A program made the position numbers and the translations under genes. Under the pieces are notes generated by a model. That model did not search any database, had not been told where the DNA came from, and saw only the letters and a program-made list of their open reading frames with translations. DNA of 5,843 nt from Clostridia bacterium (lineage in GTDB: Bacteria; Bacillota; Clostridia; Christensenellales; HGM11417): assembly GCA_017407365.1 (NCBI GenBank), contig JAFQWR010000154.1, positions 1-5,843 on the forward strand. The letters are read 5' to 3'. Positions 1-5,473 of this stretch are shown one piece after another. Each line of letters starts with the position of its first letter. The stretch's first letter is position 1.

Positions 1-29
1 CGTCTTTTAACTCTTTTCGGCATTAACAT
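1..29 (-). CDS. rplP: 50S ribosomal protein L16, N-terminal fragment
   Basis: Only the first nine full codons and part of the tenth are in the window; they read MLMPKRVKR followed by CG-, which fits the highly conserved L16 start. L16 binds 23S rRNA near the A site and central protuberance of the large subunit. The ATG lies two bases after the rpsC TAA stop, and the GGAGGT ribosome binding site is inside the last rpsC codons, so translation is probably coupled. A second in-frame ATG two codons later is possible but sits too far from that site. rplP is the expected next gene after rpsC in the S10 operon. The gene is cut by the window edge, not broken. Confidence 0.9.
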
Positions 30-31
30 AA

Positions 32-691
32 TTACGCTTTACCTCCTTCCTTGGTAACCTTACCGATTACTTCGCCATTATAGACCCAGCACTTTACGCC
101 GATTACACCAAAGGTGGTGTGTGCCTCAGCGAAGCCATAATCGATGTCAGCGCGCAGAGTCTGAAGAGGAATGGAACCCTCGTGGTAGTGCTCGCAACGA
201 GCGATTTCTGCACCGTCTAAACGGCCGCTGACCATCATTTTGATACCCTTAGCACCGGCACGCATTGCCTTGCCCATAGCCTGCTTCATCGTACGACGGA
301 AGGAAGCACGCTTTTCGAGCTGAGCTGCAACGCCCTCTGCTACGAGCTGTGCGTCTGCATCGATGCGACGCACCTCTTTTACATTGATAACAACCTTACG
401 GCCGGGAACAAACTTAGCAATTTCTGCCTTCATCTGCTCGATGCCTGCGCCCTCTTTGCCGATCAGAACACCGGGGCGACCCGTGAACATATTAACGATC
501 ACACGGTCTGCAACGCGTTCGATGGTAATGCGCGAGATAGCTGCGCCGTAGTATTTCTTTTTAACAAAGGTACGTACGTCGTAGTCCTGCTTAACGAAGG
601 CGGAATAGTTCTTCTTGTCGGCATACCACTGGGTATCCCAACCTTTGATAACGCCTACACGAATTCCGTGCGGATTTACTTTCTGACCCAT
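32..691 (-). CDS. rpsC: 30S ribosomal protein S3
   Basis: S3 binds 16S rRNA in the head of the small subunit and lines the mRNA entry channel. The 219-residue product has the normal bacterial length. It opens with MGQKVNPHGIR, the hallmark S3 N-terminus. A type II KH domain follows, with its GxxG loop as GKEG at residues 78-81 after TGRPGVLI. The C-terminal domain contains LRADIDYGFAEAHTT, a nearly invariant S3 block. The start is supported by GGGAGGT about ten bases upstream, which lies just after the rplV stop (17-base gap). It is the penultimate S10-operon gene seen here and its 3' end carries the rplP ribosome binding site. The C-terminal tail is short. Confidence 0.98.
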   Translation of the reverse strand: MGQKVNPHGIRVGVIKGWDTQWYADKKNYSAFVKQDYDVRTFVKKKYYGAAISRITIERVADRVIVNMFTGRPGVLIGKEGAGIEQMKAEIAKFVPGRKVVINVKEVRRIDADAQLVAEGVAAQLEKRASFRRTMKQAMGKAMRAGAKGIKMMVSGRLDGAEIARCEHYHEGSIPLQTLRADIDYGFAEAHTTFGVIGVKCWVYNGEVIGKVTKEGGKA

Positions 692-708
692 TTGAACTAT
701 GACCTCCC

Positions 709-1098
709 TTACTTCTGCTTCGCATCAAGAATAACCTTGATGTGGCTGGTGCGCTTTAAGATGCGGTTTGCTCTGCCCTTGGAAACAGGCTGAATACGCT
801 TTAACGTGGGACCCTGATCTGCATAGATTTCTGCAACGAACAGGTCCTCGCGAACCATATTCAGGTTGTGCTCTGCATTTGCAGCAGCCGATTCGATCAG
901 CTTTTTCACAACGGGAGCAGCCGCTCTGGGGGTGTTAGCCAGGATTGCAACTGCCTCGCTGTAGCCTCTGCCACGAACGATGTCGATTACCTGACGCACC
1001 TTGAAGGGCGACATTCTGATATATTTGGCTTGCGCCATAGGACGGGTGTCCTTATTCTGCAGACGCTTTGCTGCTTTTTCCTTCATTCTGGTAGCCAT
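709..1098 (-). CDS. rplV: 50S ribosomal protein L22 with N-terminal extension
   Basis: L22 binds 23S rRNA and sends a long beta-hairpin into the peptide exit tunnel near the constriction. The core begins around residue 21 (MAQAKYIRMSPFKVRQV) and the tunnel hairpin spans about residues 92-116, including YADQGPTLKRIQPVSKGRA, followed by the conserved KRTSHIKVIL strand. At 129 residues it is longer than the usual ~110 because of a basic 20-residue leader rich in Lys and Arg. The long start is chosen because AAGGAGGT lies seven bases upstream of this ATG. Met21 is an alternative start with only a weak AAGGA ten bases ahead. Related extended L22 proteins are, from memory, common in Clostridia. It lies 12 bases after rpsS and 17 before rpsC. 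Confidence 0.97.
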   Translation of the reverse strand: MATRMKEKAAKRLQNKDTRPMAQAKYIRMSPFKVRQVIDIVRGRGYSEAVAILANTPRAAAPVVKKLIESAAANAEHNLNMVREDLFVAEIYADQGPTLKRIQPVSKGRANRILKRTSHIKVILDAKQK

Positions 1099-1104
1099 GC
1101 TTCA

Positions 1105-1112
1105 ACCTCCTT
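1105..1112 (-). promoter_or_regulatory. Ribosome binding site deciding the long rplV start
   Basis: AAGGAGGT overlaps the TAA stop of rpsS and ends six bases before the ATG of rplV at 1098. This near-perfect anti-16S match favours the extended L22 start over the internal Met21 codon at 1036-1038. Confidence 0.85.
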
Positions 1113-1392
1113 ACTTCTTGGGCGAAGACGATTTCTCGCCTGCGTGGCCGCGGAAGGTTCTGGTGGGGGCAAACTCACCAAGCTTGCAGCCTACCATATC
1201 CTCGGTGATATACACGGGAACGTGCTTTCTGCCGTCGTGAACCGCAATCGTGTGACCCACGAAATCGGGGAAGATGGTGGAAGCGCGAGACCACGTTTTA
1301 ACGACCTTCTTTTCGTTGGCGTCGTTCATCGCTTTGATTCTGTTGTACAGGCGCTCTTCTACGTAAGGGCCTTTTTTAATACTTCTGCTCAT
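1111..1392 (-). CDS. rpsS: 30S ribosomal protein S19
   Basis: S19 sits in the head of the small subunit, pairs with S13 and takes part in the bridge to the large subunit near the A-site tRNA. The 93-residue product is full length. It starts MSRSIKKGPYV, and its core carries the conserved block VYITEDMVGCKLGEFAPTR at about residues 60-78 followed by TFRGH. The tail is lysine- and serine-rich, as is normal. The start is supported by GGGGAGG six bases upstream, directly after the rplB stop. The gap to rplB is 15 bases and to rplV 12 bases, with no sign of a separate promoter. Confidence 0.98.
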   Translation of the reverse strand: MSRSIKKGPYVEERLYNRIKAMNDANEKKVVKTWSRASTIFPDFVGHTIAVHDGRKHVPVYITEDMVGCKLGEFAPTRTFRGHAGEKSSSPKK

Positions 1393-1407
1393 TGTACGCC
1401 TCCCCTA

Positions 1408-2235
1408 TTAGTTAACACGTTTGATGATGAACCTGGAAGATGCTTTCTTTTTCTTCCTGGTCTTGTAGCCCAGAGCCGGCTTACCCCAAGGAGTAACAGG
1501 GCCGGGACGACCAACAGGCGATTTTCCTTCGCCGCCGCCATGGGGGTGATCGCAGGGGTTCATAACAGCACCGCGTACGGTGGGCTTAACACCCATGTGA
1601 CGCTTTCTGCCTGCTTTACCGATGGAAACGATCTCGTGCTCTACGTTGCCAACCTGGCCGATCGTTGCGCGGCAAACAGCGAGAATGTAGCGCATTTCGC
1701 CGGAAGGCATACGAACGGTTGCGTACTTGCCCTCTTTTGCCATCAGCTGAGCGGAGATACCTGCGGCGCGGGCGATCTGGCCGCCCTTACCAACGCGCAT
1801 TTCGATGTTGTGGATAACGGTACCAACGGGAATTGCAGAAAGGGGTAAGCAGTTGCCTGCCTTGATGTCTGCGTTCTCACCGGAAAGAACCTTATCGCCA
1901 ACGTTTAAGCCAACGGGAGCGAGGATGTATCTCTTTTCGCCGTCTGCATAAACGAGCAACGCGATGTTAGCCGTTCTGTTAGGATCGTATTCAATGGAAG
2001 CAACGCGAGCGGGGATACCGTCTTTGTTGCGCTTGAAGTCGATGATTCTGTATTTCTGACGATTGCCGCCGCCGATGTGACGAACGGTGATCTTACCCTG
2101 TGCGTTGCGGCCGCCCGTCTTTTTAACGGGAGCGAGCAAGCTGCGCTCGGGCGTGGTCTTGGTGATTTCAGCGAAATCGGGCACCGACATAAAACGTCTG
2201 GCTGCCGAAGTCGGTTTATATCTCTTTAACGCCAT
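1408..2235 (-). CDS. rplB: 50S ribosomal protein L2
   Basis: L2 is one of the largest and most conserved 50S proteins; it is needed for subunit association and for assembly of the peptidyl transferase centre. The 275 residues match the family length. Visible blocks are the N-terminal MALKRYKPTS, the RNA-binding GGRNAQGKITVRHIGGG region near residues 41-57, and MNPCDHPHGGGEG around 225-237. The His at about residue 230 corresponds to the conserved histidine near the peptidyl transferase centre (E. coli His229). The C-terminus is a basic extension (KTRKKKKASSRF). GGGAGGG lies seven bases before the ATG, immediately after the rplW stop. Nothing suggests a non-ribosomal role. Confidence 0.99.
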   Translation of the reverse strand: MALKRYKPTSAARRFMSVPDFAEITKTTPERSLLAPVKKTGGRNAQGKITVRHIGGGNRQKYRIIDFKRNKDGIPARVASIEYDPNRTANIALLVYADGEKRYILAPVGLNVGDKVLSGENADIKAGNCLPLSAIPVGTVIHNIEMRVGKGGQIARAAGISAQLMAKEGKYATVRMPSGEMRYILAVCRATIGQVGNVEHEIVSIGKAGRKRHMGVKPTVRGAVMNPCDHPHGGGEGKSPVGRPGPVTPWGKPALGYKTRKKKKASSRFIIKRVN

Positions 2236-2250
2236 TTGTAAACCCTCCCA

Positions 2251-2541
2251 TTAAGACAAGCTTTCGAAGAAGGCGATGGGCTTGCTTTCCTTGGTTAACT
2301 GCACGATTGCCTTCTTGTACGAAGGGGTCATACCTTCGTTTCTGCCCATGCGTTTGAGCTTACCGTCGTAGTTGCAGGTGTTAACCGATGCAACCTTAAC
2401 CTCAAAAAGCTCTTCTACCGCACGTTTGATTTCCGTTTTATTTGCGCCCTTTGCTACGATGAAGTAGTATTTCTTAGCGGCGATGTCCGCATAACTCTTC
2501 TCCGTGAGGACGGGCTTAATGATAATATCCTGTGCGCTCAT
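2251..2541 (-). CDS. rplW: 50S ribosomal protein L23
   Basis: L23 binds 23S rRNA at the tunnel exit and is the docking point for trigger factor and the signal recognition particle. The 96-residue length is standard. The diagnostic KPVLTEKS is at residues 9-16, and the basic rRNA-binding loop GKLKRMGRNEG is at about 60-70. The docking glutamate of the family lies in the N-terminal part; which Glu corresponds was not established here. The start codon overlaps the rplD stop by one base in a TAATG arrangement, which suggests coupled translation. A GAGGAGG site lies about ten bases upstream inside rplD. Confidence 0.97.
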   Translation of the reverse strand: MSAQDIIIKPVLTEKSYADIAAKKYYFIVAKGANKTEIKRAVEELFEVKVASVNTCNYDGKLKRMGRNEGMTPSYKKAIVQLTKESKPIAFFESLS

Positions 2542-3161
2542 TATGCGTGTTCCTCCTCGAATTTCTCGACGGCTGCCTTCGAGATAACGATTTTGCCGTT
2601 TTTAACGACGTCGTAAACGCTGAGTAAAGATACGTCGCAGGTGGTGAGGCGGTCGATGTTACGAGCCGCTCTGGTTACGTCTGCATCGTTGGTTACAACG
2701 AGCAGAGCGCTTCTTTCTACGCCCAGATTCTTGAGCATAGCTGCAACCTCTTTGGTTTTGACTTCGTTGAGTTTGATCTCGTCTACTACGATGAATTCAC
2801 CTGCCTGCACCTTGTAGGAGAGTGCGCTGGTGAGCGCGCCGCGACGCGCCTTTACGTTCATCTTCTTGGAGAAATCTCTGGGCTTCGGTGCAAAAACCAC
2901 ACCGCCCTTCGTCCATTGGGGAGCGCGGATGGAGCCCTGACGAGCTCTGCCCGTGCCCTTCTGACGCCAGGGCTTAGCGCCGCCGCCACGCACTTCCGTA
3001 CGGGTGAGTGCGCTCTTGGTGCCCTGACGGGCATTTGCAAGCTGCGCTACGACTGCCTGATGAATCAGGGGTTCGTTATATTCGCAAGCGAAGAGAGCAT
3101 CGCTTAAAGTCATCGTGCCGACTTCCTTGCCCAAAATATTATATACTTTTACGCTAGGCAT
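2541..3161 (-). CDS. rplD: 50S ribosomal protein L4
   Basis: L4 organises domain I of 23S rRNA and extends a long loop to the exit-tunnel constriction opposite L22. The 206-residue length is standard. The extended loop lies at about residues 47-98, with the signature GGGAKPWRQKGTGRARQGS followed by RAPQW and VFAPKPRDFS. The globular C-terminal part (about 110-206) has the usual alternating strands and helices ending in an acidic tail. AAGGAG is eight bases before the ATG. In enterobacteria L4 also represses its own operon by binding the S10 leader; the leader here is different and no L4 control can be inferred from sequence alone. The 3' end overlaps rplW by one base. Confidence 0.98.
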   Translation of the reverse strand: MPSVKVYNILGKEVGTMTLSDALFACEYNEPLIHQAVVAQLANARQGTKSALTRTEVRGGGAKPWRQKGTGRARQGSIRAPQWTKGGVVFAPKPRDFSKKMNVKARRGALTSALSYKVQAGEFIVVDEIKLNEVKTKEVAAMLKNLGVERSALLVVTNDADVTRAARNIDRLTTCDVSLLSVYDVVKNGKIVISKAAVEKFEEEHA

Positions 3162-3182
3162 TTTCTGTACTCCTTATTCACC

Positions 3183-3821
3183 TTATTTGTGCGTCTTTAC
3201 CGCGTCGCGTAAGGTAATCGTACCACCCTTAGGACCGGGGATAGCGCCCTTAACGAGCAATACGCCGCGAGCAGCGTCTACCTTAACGACCTTGAGGTTA
3301 AGCACGGTTACGCGTTCACAACCGTAGTGACCGGCAAGATTTTTGCCTTTGAAGATGCGGCTCGGCGAGGAGTTCGCACCCATCGAACCTGCCTGACGGT
3401 GAACGGGACCGGTACCGTGGGTCTTCTTCAGGATGTGCTGATTCCATCTGTAGATGGGGCCGGTGTAGCCGCGACCGCGCGTGGTGCCCGTTACGTCGAT
3501 AACGTCGCCTTCGCTGAATACGGTGCAGTCTACGTTCTTGCCAACTTCCATGCCGCTGACGTCATTCAAGCGGAATTCCTTGAGCGTTCTTACGGGCGTT
3601 ACGTTCGCCTTCTTGAACTGACCTGCATCGGGCTTGTTTACGCGGCTTGCTTTGATGCCGCCGAAGCCCAGCACTACGGCCTGGTAGCCGTCGTTTTCGA
3701 CCGTCTTCACTGCAACGATCGGGCAAGGACCTGCTTCAACCACCGTTACGGGGATTGCTACGCCCTCTGCGGTGAAGTACTGGCTCATGCCAAGCTTTCT
3801 TCCAATGATTGCTTTATTCAT
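3183..3821 (-). CDS. rplC: 50S ribosomal protein L3
   Basis: L3 is an early assembly protein that binds near the 3' end of 23S rRNA and reaches towards the peptidyl transferase centre. The 212-residue product starts MNKAIIGRKLGMSQ, typical for the family. The central region holds VTGTTRGRGYTGPI at about residues 110-123. The internal loop that approaches the catalytic centre includes THGTGPVHRQAGSMGAN at about 134-150, followed by FKGKNLAGHYGCERVTV. The loop has HRQAGSMG where many bacteria have RRPGSMG, an unusual but plausible variant. The start is supported by AAGGAG upstream, with a longish spacer of about 11-13 bases. It is separated from rpsJ by 32 bases and from rplD by 21. Confidence 0.98.
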   Translation of the reverse strand: MNKAIIGRKLGMSQYFTAEGVAIPVTVVEAGPCPIVAVKTVENDGYQAVVLGFGGIKASRVNKPDAGQFKKANVTPVRTLKEFRLNDVSGMEVGKNVDCTVFSEGDVIDVTGTTRGRGYTGPIYRWNQHILKKTHGTGPVHRQAGSMGANSSPSRIFKGKNLAGHYGCERVTVLNLKVVKVDAARGVLLVKGAIPGPKGGTITLRDAVKTHK

Positions 3822-3853
3822 AGATAAAGTTCATCTCCTTATTTATTTTTGCT

Positions 3854-4159
3854 TTACAGCTTGATTTTGATATCAACGCCGGCGGGCAGGTCAAGCTTCA
3901 TTAAGCTGTCTACCGTTTTTGCCGTGGGGGAATAGATGTCGATCAGACGCTTGTGCGTTTTTAATTCGAACTGCTCGCGGCTATCCTTGTACTTGTGGGG
4001 CGAGCGAAGAATGGTAACGATTTCGCGCTCGGTAGGAATGGGAATGGGGCCGGAAACCTTGGTGCCGGACTTTCTTACCACGTCTACGATGCGTTCTGCG
4101 GACTGATCAACCAGCGTGTGATCGTAAGCTCTCAGTTTGATTCTGATTTTTTGGTTCAT
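3854..4159 (-). CDS. rpsJ: 30S ribosomal protein S10 (NusE)
   Basis: S10 is a head protein of the small subunit and doubles as NusE, the partner of NusB in transcription antitermination and of NusG in transcription-translation coupling. The product has 101 residues, the usual length. It begins MNQKIRIKLRAYDHTLVDQS; the conserved SGPIPIPTE lies at about residues 36-44 and the loop SPHKYKDSREQFE at about 53-65, which in the ribosome reaches 16S rRNA. The end DLPAGVDIKIKL is nearly invariant. It is the first gene of the operon, preceded by a run of eight A and GGAGAG a few bases before the ATG. A structured leader and its own promoter lie upstream. Confidence 0.98.
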   Translation of the reverse strand: MNQKIRIKLRAYDHTLVDQSAERIVDVVRKSGTKVSGPIPIPTEREIVTILRSPHKYKDSREQFELKTHKRLIDIYSPTAKTVDSLMKLDLPAGVDIKIKL

Positions 4160-4179
4160 AGAAACTCTCCTTTTTTTTA

Positions 4180-4222
4180 CCGTCGTTTCTACCCGATTCC
4201 AACGAGGGTTAAACGCTACCGG
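4180..4222 (-). promoter_or_regulatory. Long hairpin just before the rpsJ ribosome binding site
   Basis: CCG (4222-4220), CGTTT (4215-4211) and ACCC (4209-4206) pair in order with CGG (4182-4180), AAACG (4188-4184) and GGGT (4194-4191), leaving small internal loops and an 11-base terminal loop. The base of the stem is immediately followed by eight A and the GGAGAG site of rpsJ. A protein bound here could block ribosome access. That role is inferred from position only. Confidence 0.55.
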
Positions 4223-4231
4223 AAGTGGTTT

Positions 4232-4253
4232 GATACACTTTGCCGTGCGTATC
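4232..4253 (-). promoter_or_regulatory. Leader stem-loop between attenuator and rpsJ
   Basis: GATACGC (4253-4247) pairs with GTGTATC (4238-4232) as seven base pairs including one G-U, around an eight-base loop ACGGCAAA. It is not followed by a T run, so it is not a terminator. Its function is unknown. Confidence 0.45.
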
Positions 4254-4268
4254 GTATGAAAAACGGTT

Positions 4269-4292
4269 AGAAAAGAGCGAACGGTTCGCTCT
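4269..4292 (-). terminator. Candidate attenuator terminator in the S10 leader
   Basis: AGAGCGAAC (4292-4284) and GTTCGCTCT (4282-4274) are perfect inverted repeats around one central base, giving a tight GC-containing stem, and the transcript continues TTTTCT. The T run is short, so partial termination is more likely than full. It lies about 110 bases before rpsJ, inside the leader, where it could set how much transcription reaches the operon. The upstream TCGCT (4304-4300) can pair either with AGCGA at 4296-4292 or with AGCGA at 4290-4286 inside this stem; the latter would break the terminator and act as an antiterminator. The structure is seen in sequence; the regulatory reading is inference. 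Confidence 0.55.
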
Positions 4293-4450
4293 CGCTGCCA
4301 GCGACGGCCGCTCCCTATCCTTGTGGGAACTTGTCCGCGAAAATTCTCTCACCGTCGGGAAAAAGACACCCGATCCGTAGTAACTTTCCGCCTCAACCCT
4401 TAGGTCCGAAAGGGCGCAATTCGCCCATCCGCCACCTGTGCAGCCTTACT

Positions 4451-4479
4451 ATTGTACCAAATATCAAAATATAAGTCAA
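4451..4479 (-). promoter_or_regulatory. S10 operon promoter
   Basis: TTGACT (4479-4474) and TACAAT (4456-4451) are separated by exactly 17 bases, and TGG just before the -10 gives an extended -10 element. Upstream, about 4481-4520 consists of A and T tracts resembling an UP element, fitting a strong housekeeping promoter. The predicted start of transcription is a purine near 4444-4446. It lies downstream of a terminator that closes the preceding unit, so it is the visible source of transcription for the S10 operon. Confidence 0.85.
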
Positions 4480-4541
4480 CTGTTTTACATAAGAATTTCT
4501 ATTATTTTTTGAAAAAATTCCCAACCCCTTCCATATGGAAT

Positions 4542-4568
4542 AAAAAAGAGGGGCAAATTCGCCCCTCT
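4542..4568 (-). terminator. Intrinsic terminator of the membrane-gene unit
   Basis: AGAGGGGC (4568-4561) pairs perfectly with GCCCCTCT (4554-4547) around the six-base loop GAATTT, and the 3' arm runs into six T (4547-4542). This is a textbook Rho-independent terminator for minus-strand transcription. It stands about 95 bases after the stop of the distal membrane gene and about 60 bases before the S10 promoter, so it insulates the two units. On the plus strand the hairpin is not followed by T. Confidence 0.92.
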
Positions 4569-4663
4569 CCATAATTATTTATGCAAATGATATGTATTCT
4601 TCCGCACACCCGTGCGTATCATCCGTTTTCTTCCCGCTTTTTCTGCCTCTTCTGCAAAAAAAA

Positions 4664-5041
4664 CTATTCCTTTTTCCGGAGCGCCGCCACTACGTTCAGA
4701 ATGCACACGATAAAGGAAACTGCAATATATACCCAGAAGAAGGAGGGACCTATCATGTCCACAAACAGATTGACGCCTGCAAGATGCAGCACCAGCACAC
4801 CAAGGTCAAAAAGCCCTGCAAACGCAGCCGACATCCAATAAATTGAGCTGTCGGGCAAATCGGAAGCAAAAACCGCACAGGAGCAGATTGCTATCTGTAT
4901 CAGGAATATAAAACAGATGATGCCGTTGCCTTCAATAGAAAAAGACTGCGTTTCTCCGTAAAGATAAAAGATTCTACCGAAAGGGCATAAGAAAGCCAGT
5001 ATCAACAAAATAAAGCAAAGGATCGATAATTGACGCTTCAT
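4664..5041 (-). CDS. Small four-helix membrane protein, function unknown
   Basis: No family is recognised. The 125-residue product has four hydrophobic segments at about residues 5-22, 39-59, 67-89 and 98-121, with a basic N-terminus (MKRQ) and basic C-terminus (RKKE), predicting both ends in the cytoplasm. There are no obvious catalytic motifs; several cysteines lie in the membrane segments. AGGAGG is seven bases before the ATG, and the start overlaps the stop of the preceding gene as ATGA, so the two are translationally coupled. The neighbour has the same topology and matching positions (MK at the start, FL at 17-18, F21, Y26, G29, and a P-x6-IA-x8-N pattern in the last helix), suggesting an old tandem duplication. 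Base composition is AT-richer than the ribosomal genes. The stop is TAG. Confidence 0.82.
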   Translation of the reverse strand: MKRQLSILCFILLILAFLCPFGRIFYLYGETQSFSIEGNGIICFIFLIQIAICSCAVFASDLPDSSIYWMSAAFAGLFDLGVLVLHLAGVNLFVDMIGPSFFWVYIAVSFIVCILNVVAALRKKE

Positions 5042-5466
5042 ACCGATTCCTCCTCTTCTTTACCCTTCTGCGCCAGCTCCTTCTTTGCCAGACGGTTGAT
5101 CAGAAAGCAAACACAAGTAATAGCAATTAAAAGCAATGAGCACATAGGTGAAAAAATCTTTCTTCCGAAGTACCCAATATCACTTAGCCAATAAAGGTTA
5201 CACAGCACGGCAGGAATAAGCGCAAGAAATATCCGGAGCAAACTTATCTTCTCCGGAAAAAGCGATTGACTTACCATATCGCGAATAGAAAAGGCAGCCA
5301 ACAATGCGCTTATGATTAACAAAACAAAATATACCAAAGCAATTTTGAATCCATATGAATTCATTTCCTCAGCATAATACCCCTTTATGTAATAATAGTT
5401 AGCAAAAGAAAGGAGAAACAATGCAATGCACATAACACAATTGGCAATAAACAAAGCTTTTTTCAT
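5038..5466 (-). CDS. Small four-helix membrane protein, function unknown, paralogue of its neighbour
   Basis: No family is recognised. From the chosen ATG the product has 142 residues, with hydrophobic segments at about 4-27, 39-61, 76-97 and 107-126 and a charged tail (KKELAQKGKEEEE), which should be cytoplasmic. A GTG codon directly before this ATG is an alternative start giving one more residue. The ATG is preferred because AAGGGGG lies seven bases from it but only four from the GTG, and because counting from the ATG aligns the N-terminus without gaps to the downstream paralogue. It is the first gene of a two-gene unit with a perfect consensus promoter and a leader of about 25 bases. The last four bases overlap the next gene as ATGA. 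A transport, sensing or stress role cannot be decided from the sequence. Confidence 0.82.
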   Translation of the reverse strand: MKKALFIANCVMCIALFLLSFANYYYIKGYYAEEMNSYGFKIALVYFVLLIISALLAAFSIRDMVSQSLFPEKISLLRIFLALIPAVLCNLYWLSDIGYFGRKIFSPMCSLLLIAITCVCFLINRLAKKELAQKGKEEEESV

Positions 5467-5473
5467 CACTTAA

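Larger units (their letters stand above)
4160..4446 (-). promoter_or_regulatory. Structured untranslated leader of the S10 operon
   Basis: About 285 bases separate the predicted transcription start (near 4444-4446) from the rpsJ ATG, far more than a binding site needs, and the stretch is GC-rich between AT-rich flanks. On the minus strand I can pair GGGCG/CGCCC near 4412-4426; TCGGG (4373-4369) with CCCGA (4359-4355); CGACGG (4357-4352) with CCGTCG (4307-4302), enclosing GTTCCC (4330-4325) with GGGAGC (4315-4310); and TCGCT (4304-4300) with AGCGA (4296-4292). The second and third pairings share bases, as do the third and last, so they exclude each other, as in a regulatory switch. A terminator-like hairpin and two further hairpins follow. 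No known leader family is recognised. Regulation by a ribosomal protein or by attenuation is inference. Confidence 0.7.

Noticed and set aside
868..1848. Long plus-strand open frame of 326 codons
   Set aside because: It lies opposite rplV, rpsS and rplB, all unmistakable on the minus strand. Its translation has no recognisable domain; it is a by-product of the codon bias of the ribosomal genes.
3327..3827. Plus-strand open frame of 166 codons
   Set aside because: It is antisense to rplC and resembles no protein; the L3 reading on the other strand is certain.
3813..3835. Tiny frame (MNFIYE, then stop) overlapping the rplC start
   Set aside because: Its ATG is fused to the AAGGAG site with no spacer, so initiation there is unlikely.
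4201..4260. Resemblance of ACGCACGGCAAA and CCGGTAGCG to parts of the cyclic-di-GMP riboswitch (GEMM)
   Set aside because: The second conserved half (GGACGCAAAGCC type) and the tetraloop-receptor arrangement are missing; the match is limited to short words.
4180..4446. T-box or aminoacyl-tRNA sensing leader
   Set aside because: I found no TGGN-containing T-box sequence, no specifier loop layout, and the downstream genes are ribosomal rather than amino-acid related.
4243..4620. Eleven-base direct repeat CCGTGCGTATC at 4243-4253 and 4610-4620
   Set aside because: A few repeats of this length are expected by chance in a window this size; flanks do not match and the two copies sit in unrelated contexts.
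4656..4663. Run of eight T on the minus strand just after the TAG of the distal membrane gene, as a terminator
   Set aside because: No stable hairpin precedes it. The real terminator is the strong stem and T run at 4542-4568.
4581..4846. Two overlapping plus-strand frames of about 85 codons
   Set aside because: They overlap the minus-strand membrane gene and its 3' region, have low-complexity translations and no convincing ribosome binding site.
5467..5469. GTG as start of the first membrane gene
   Set aside because: The ribosome binding site is only four bases away, and the adjacent ATG gives better spacing and gap-free alignment with the paralogue.
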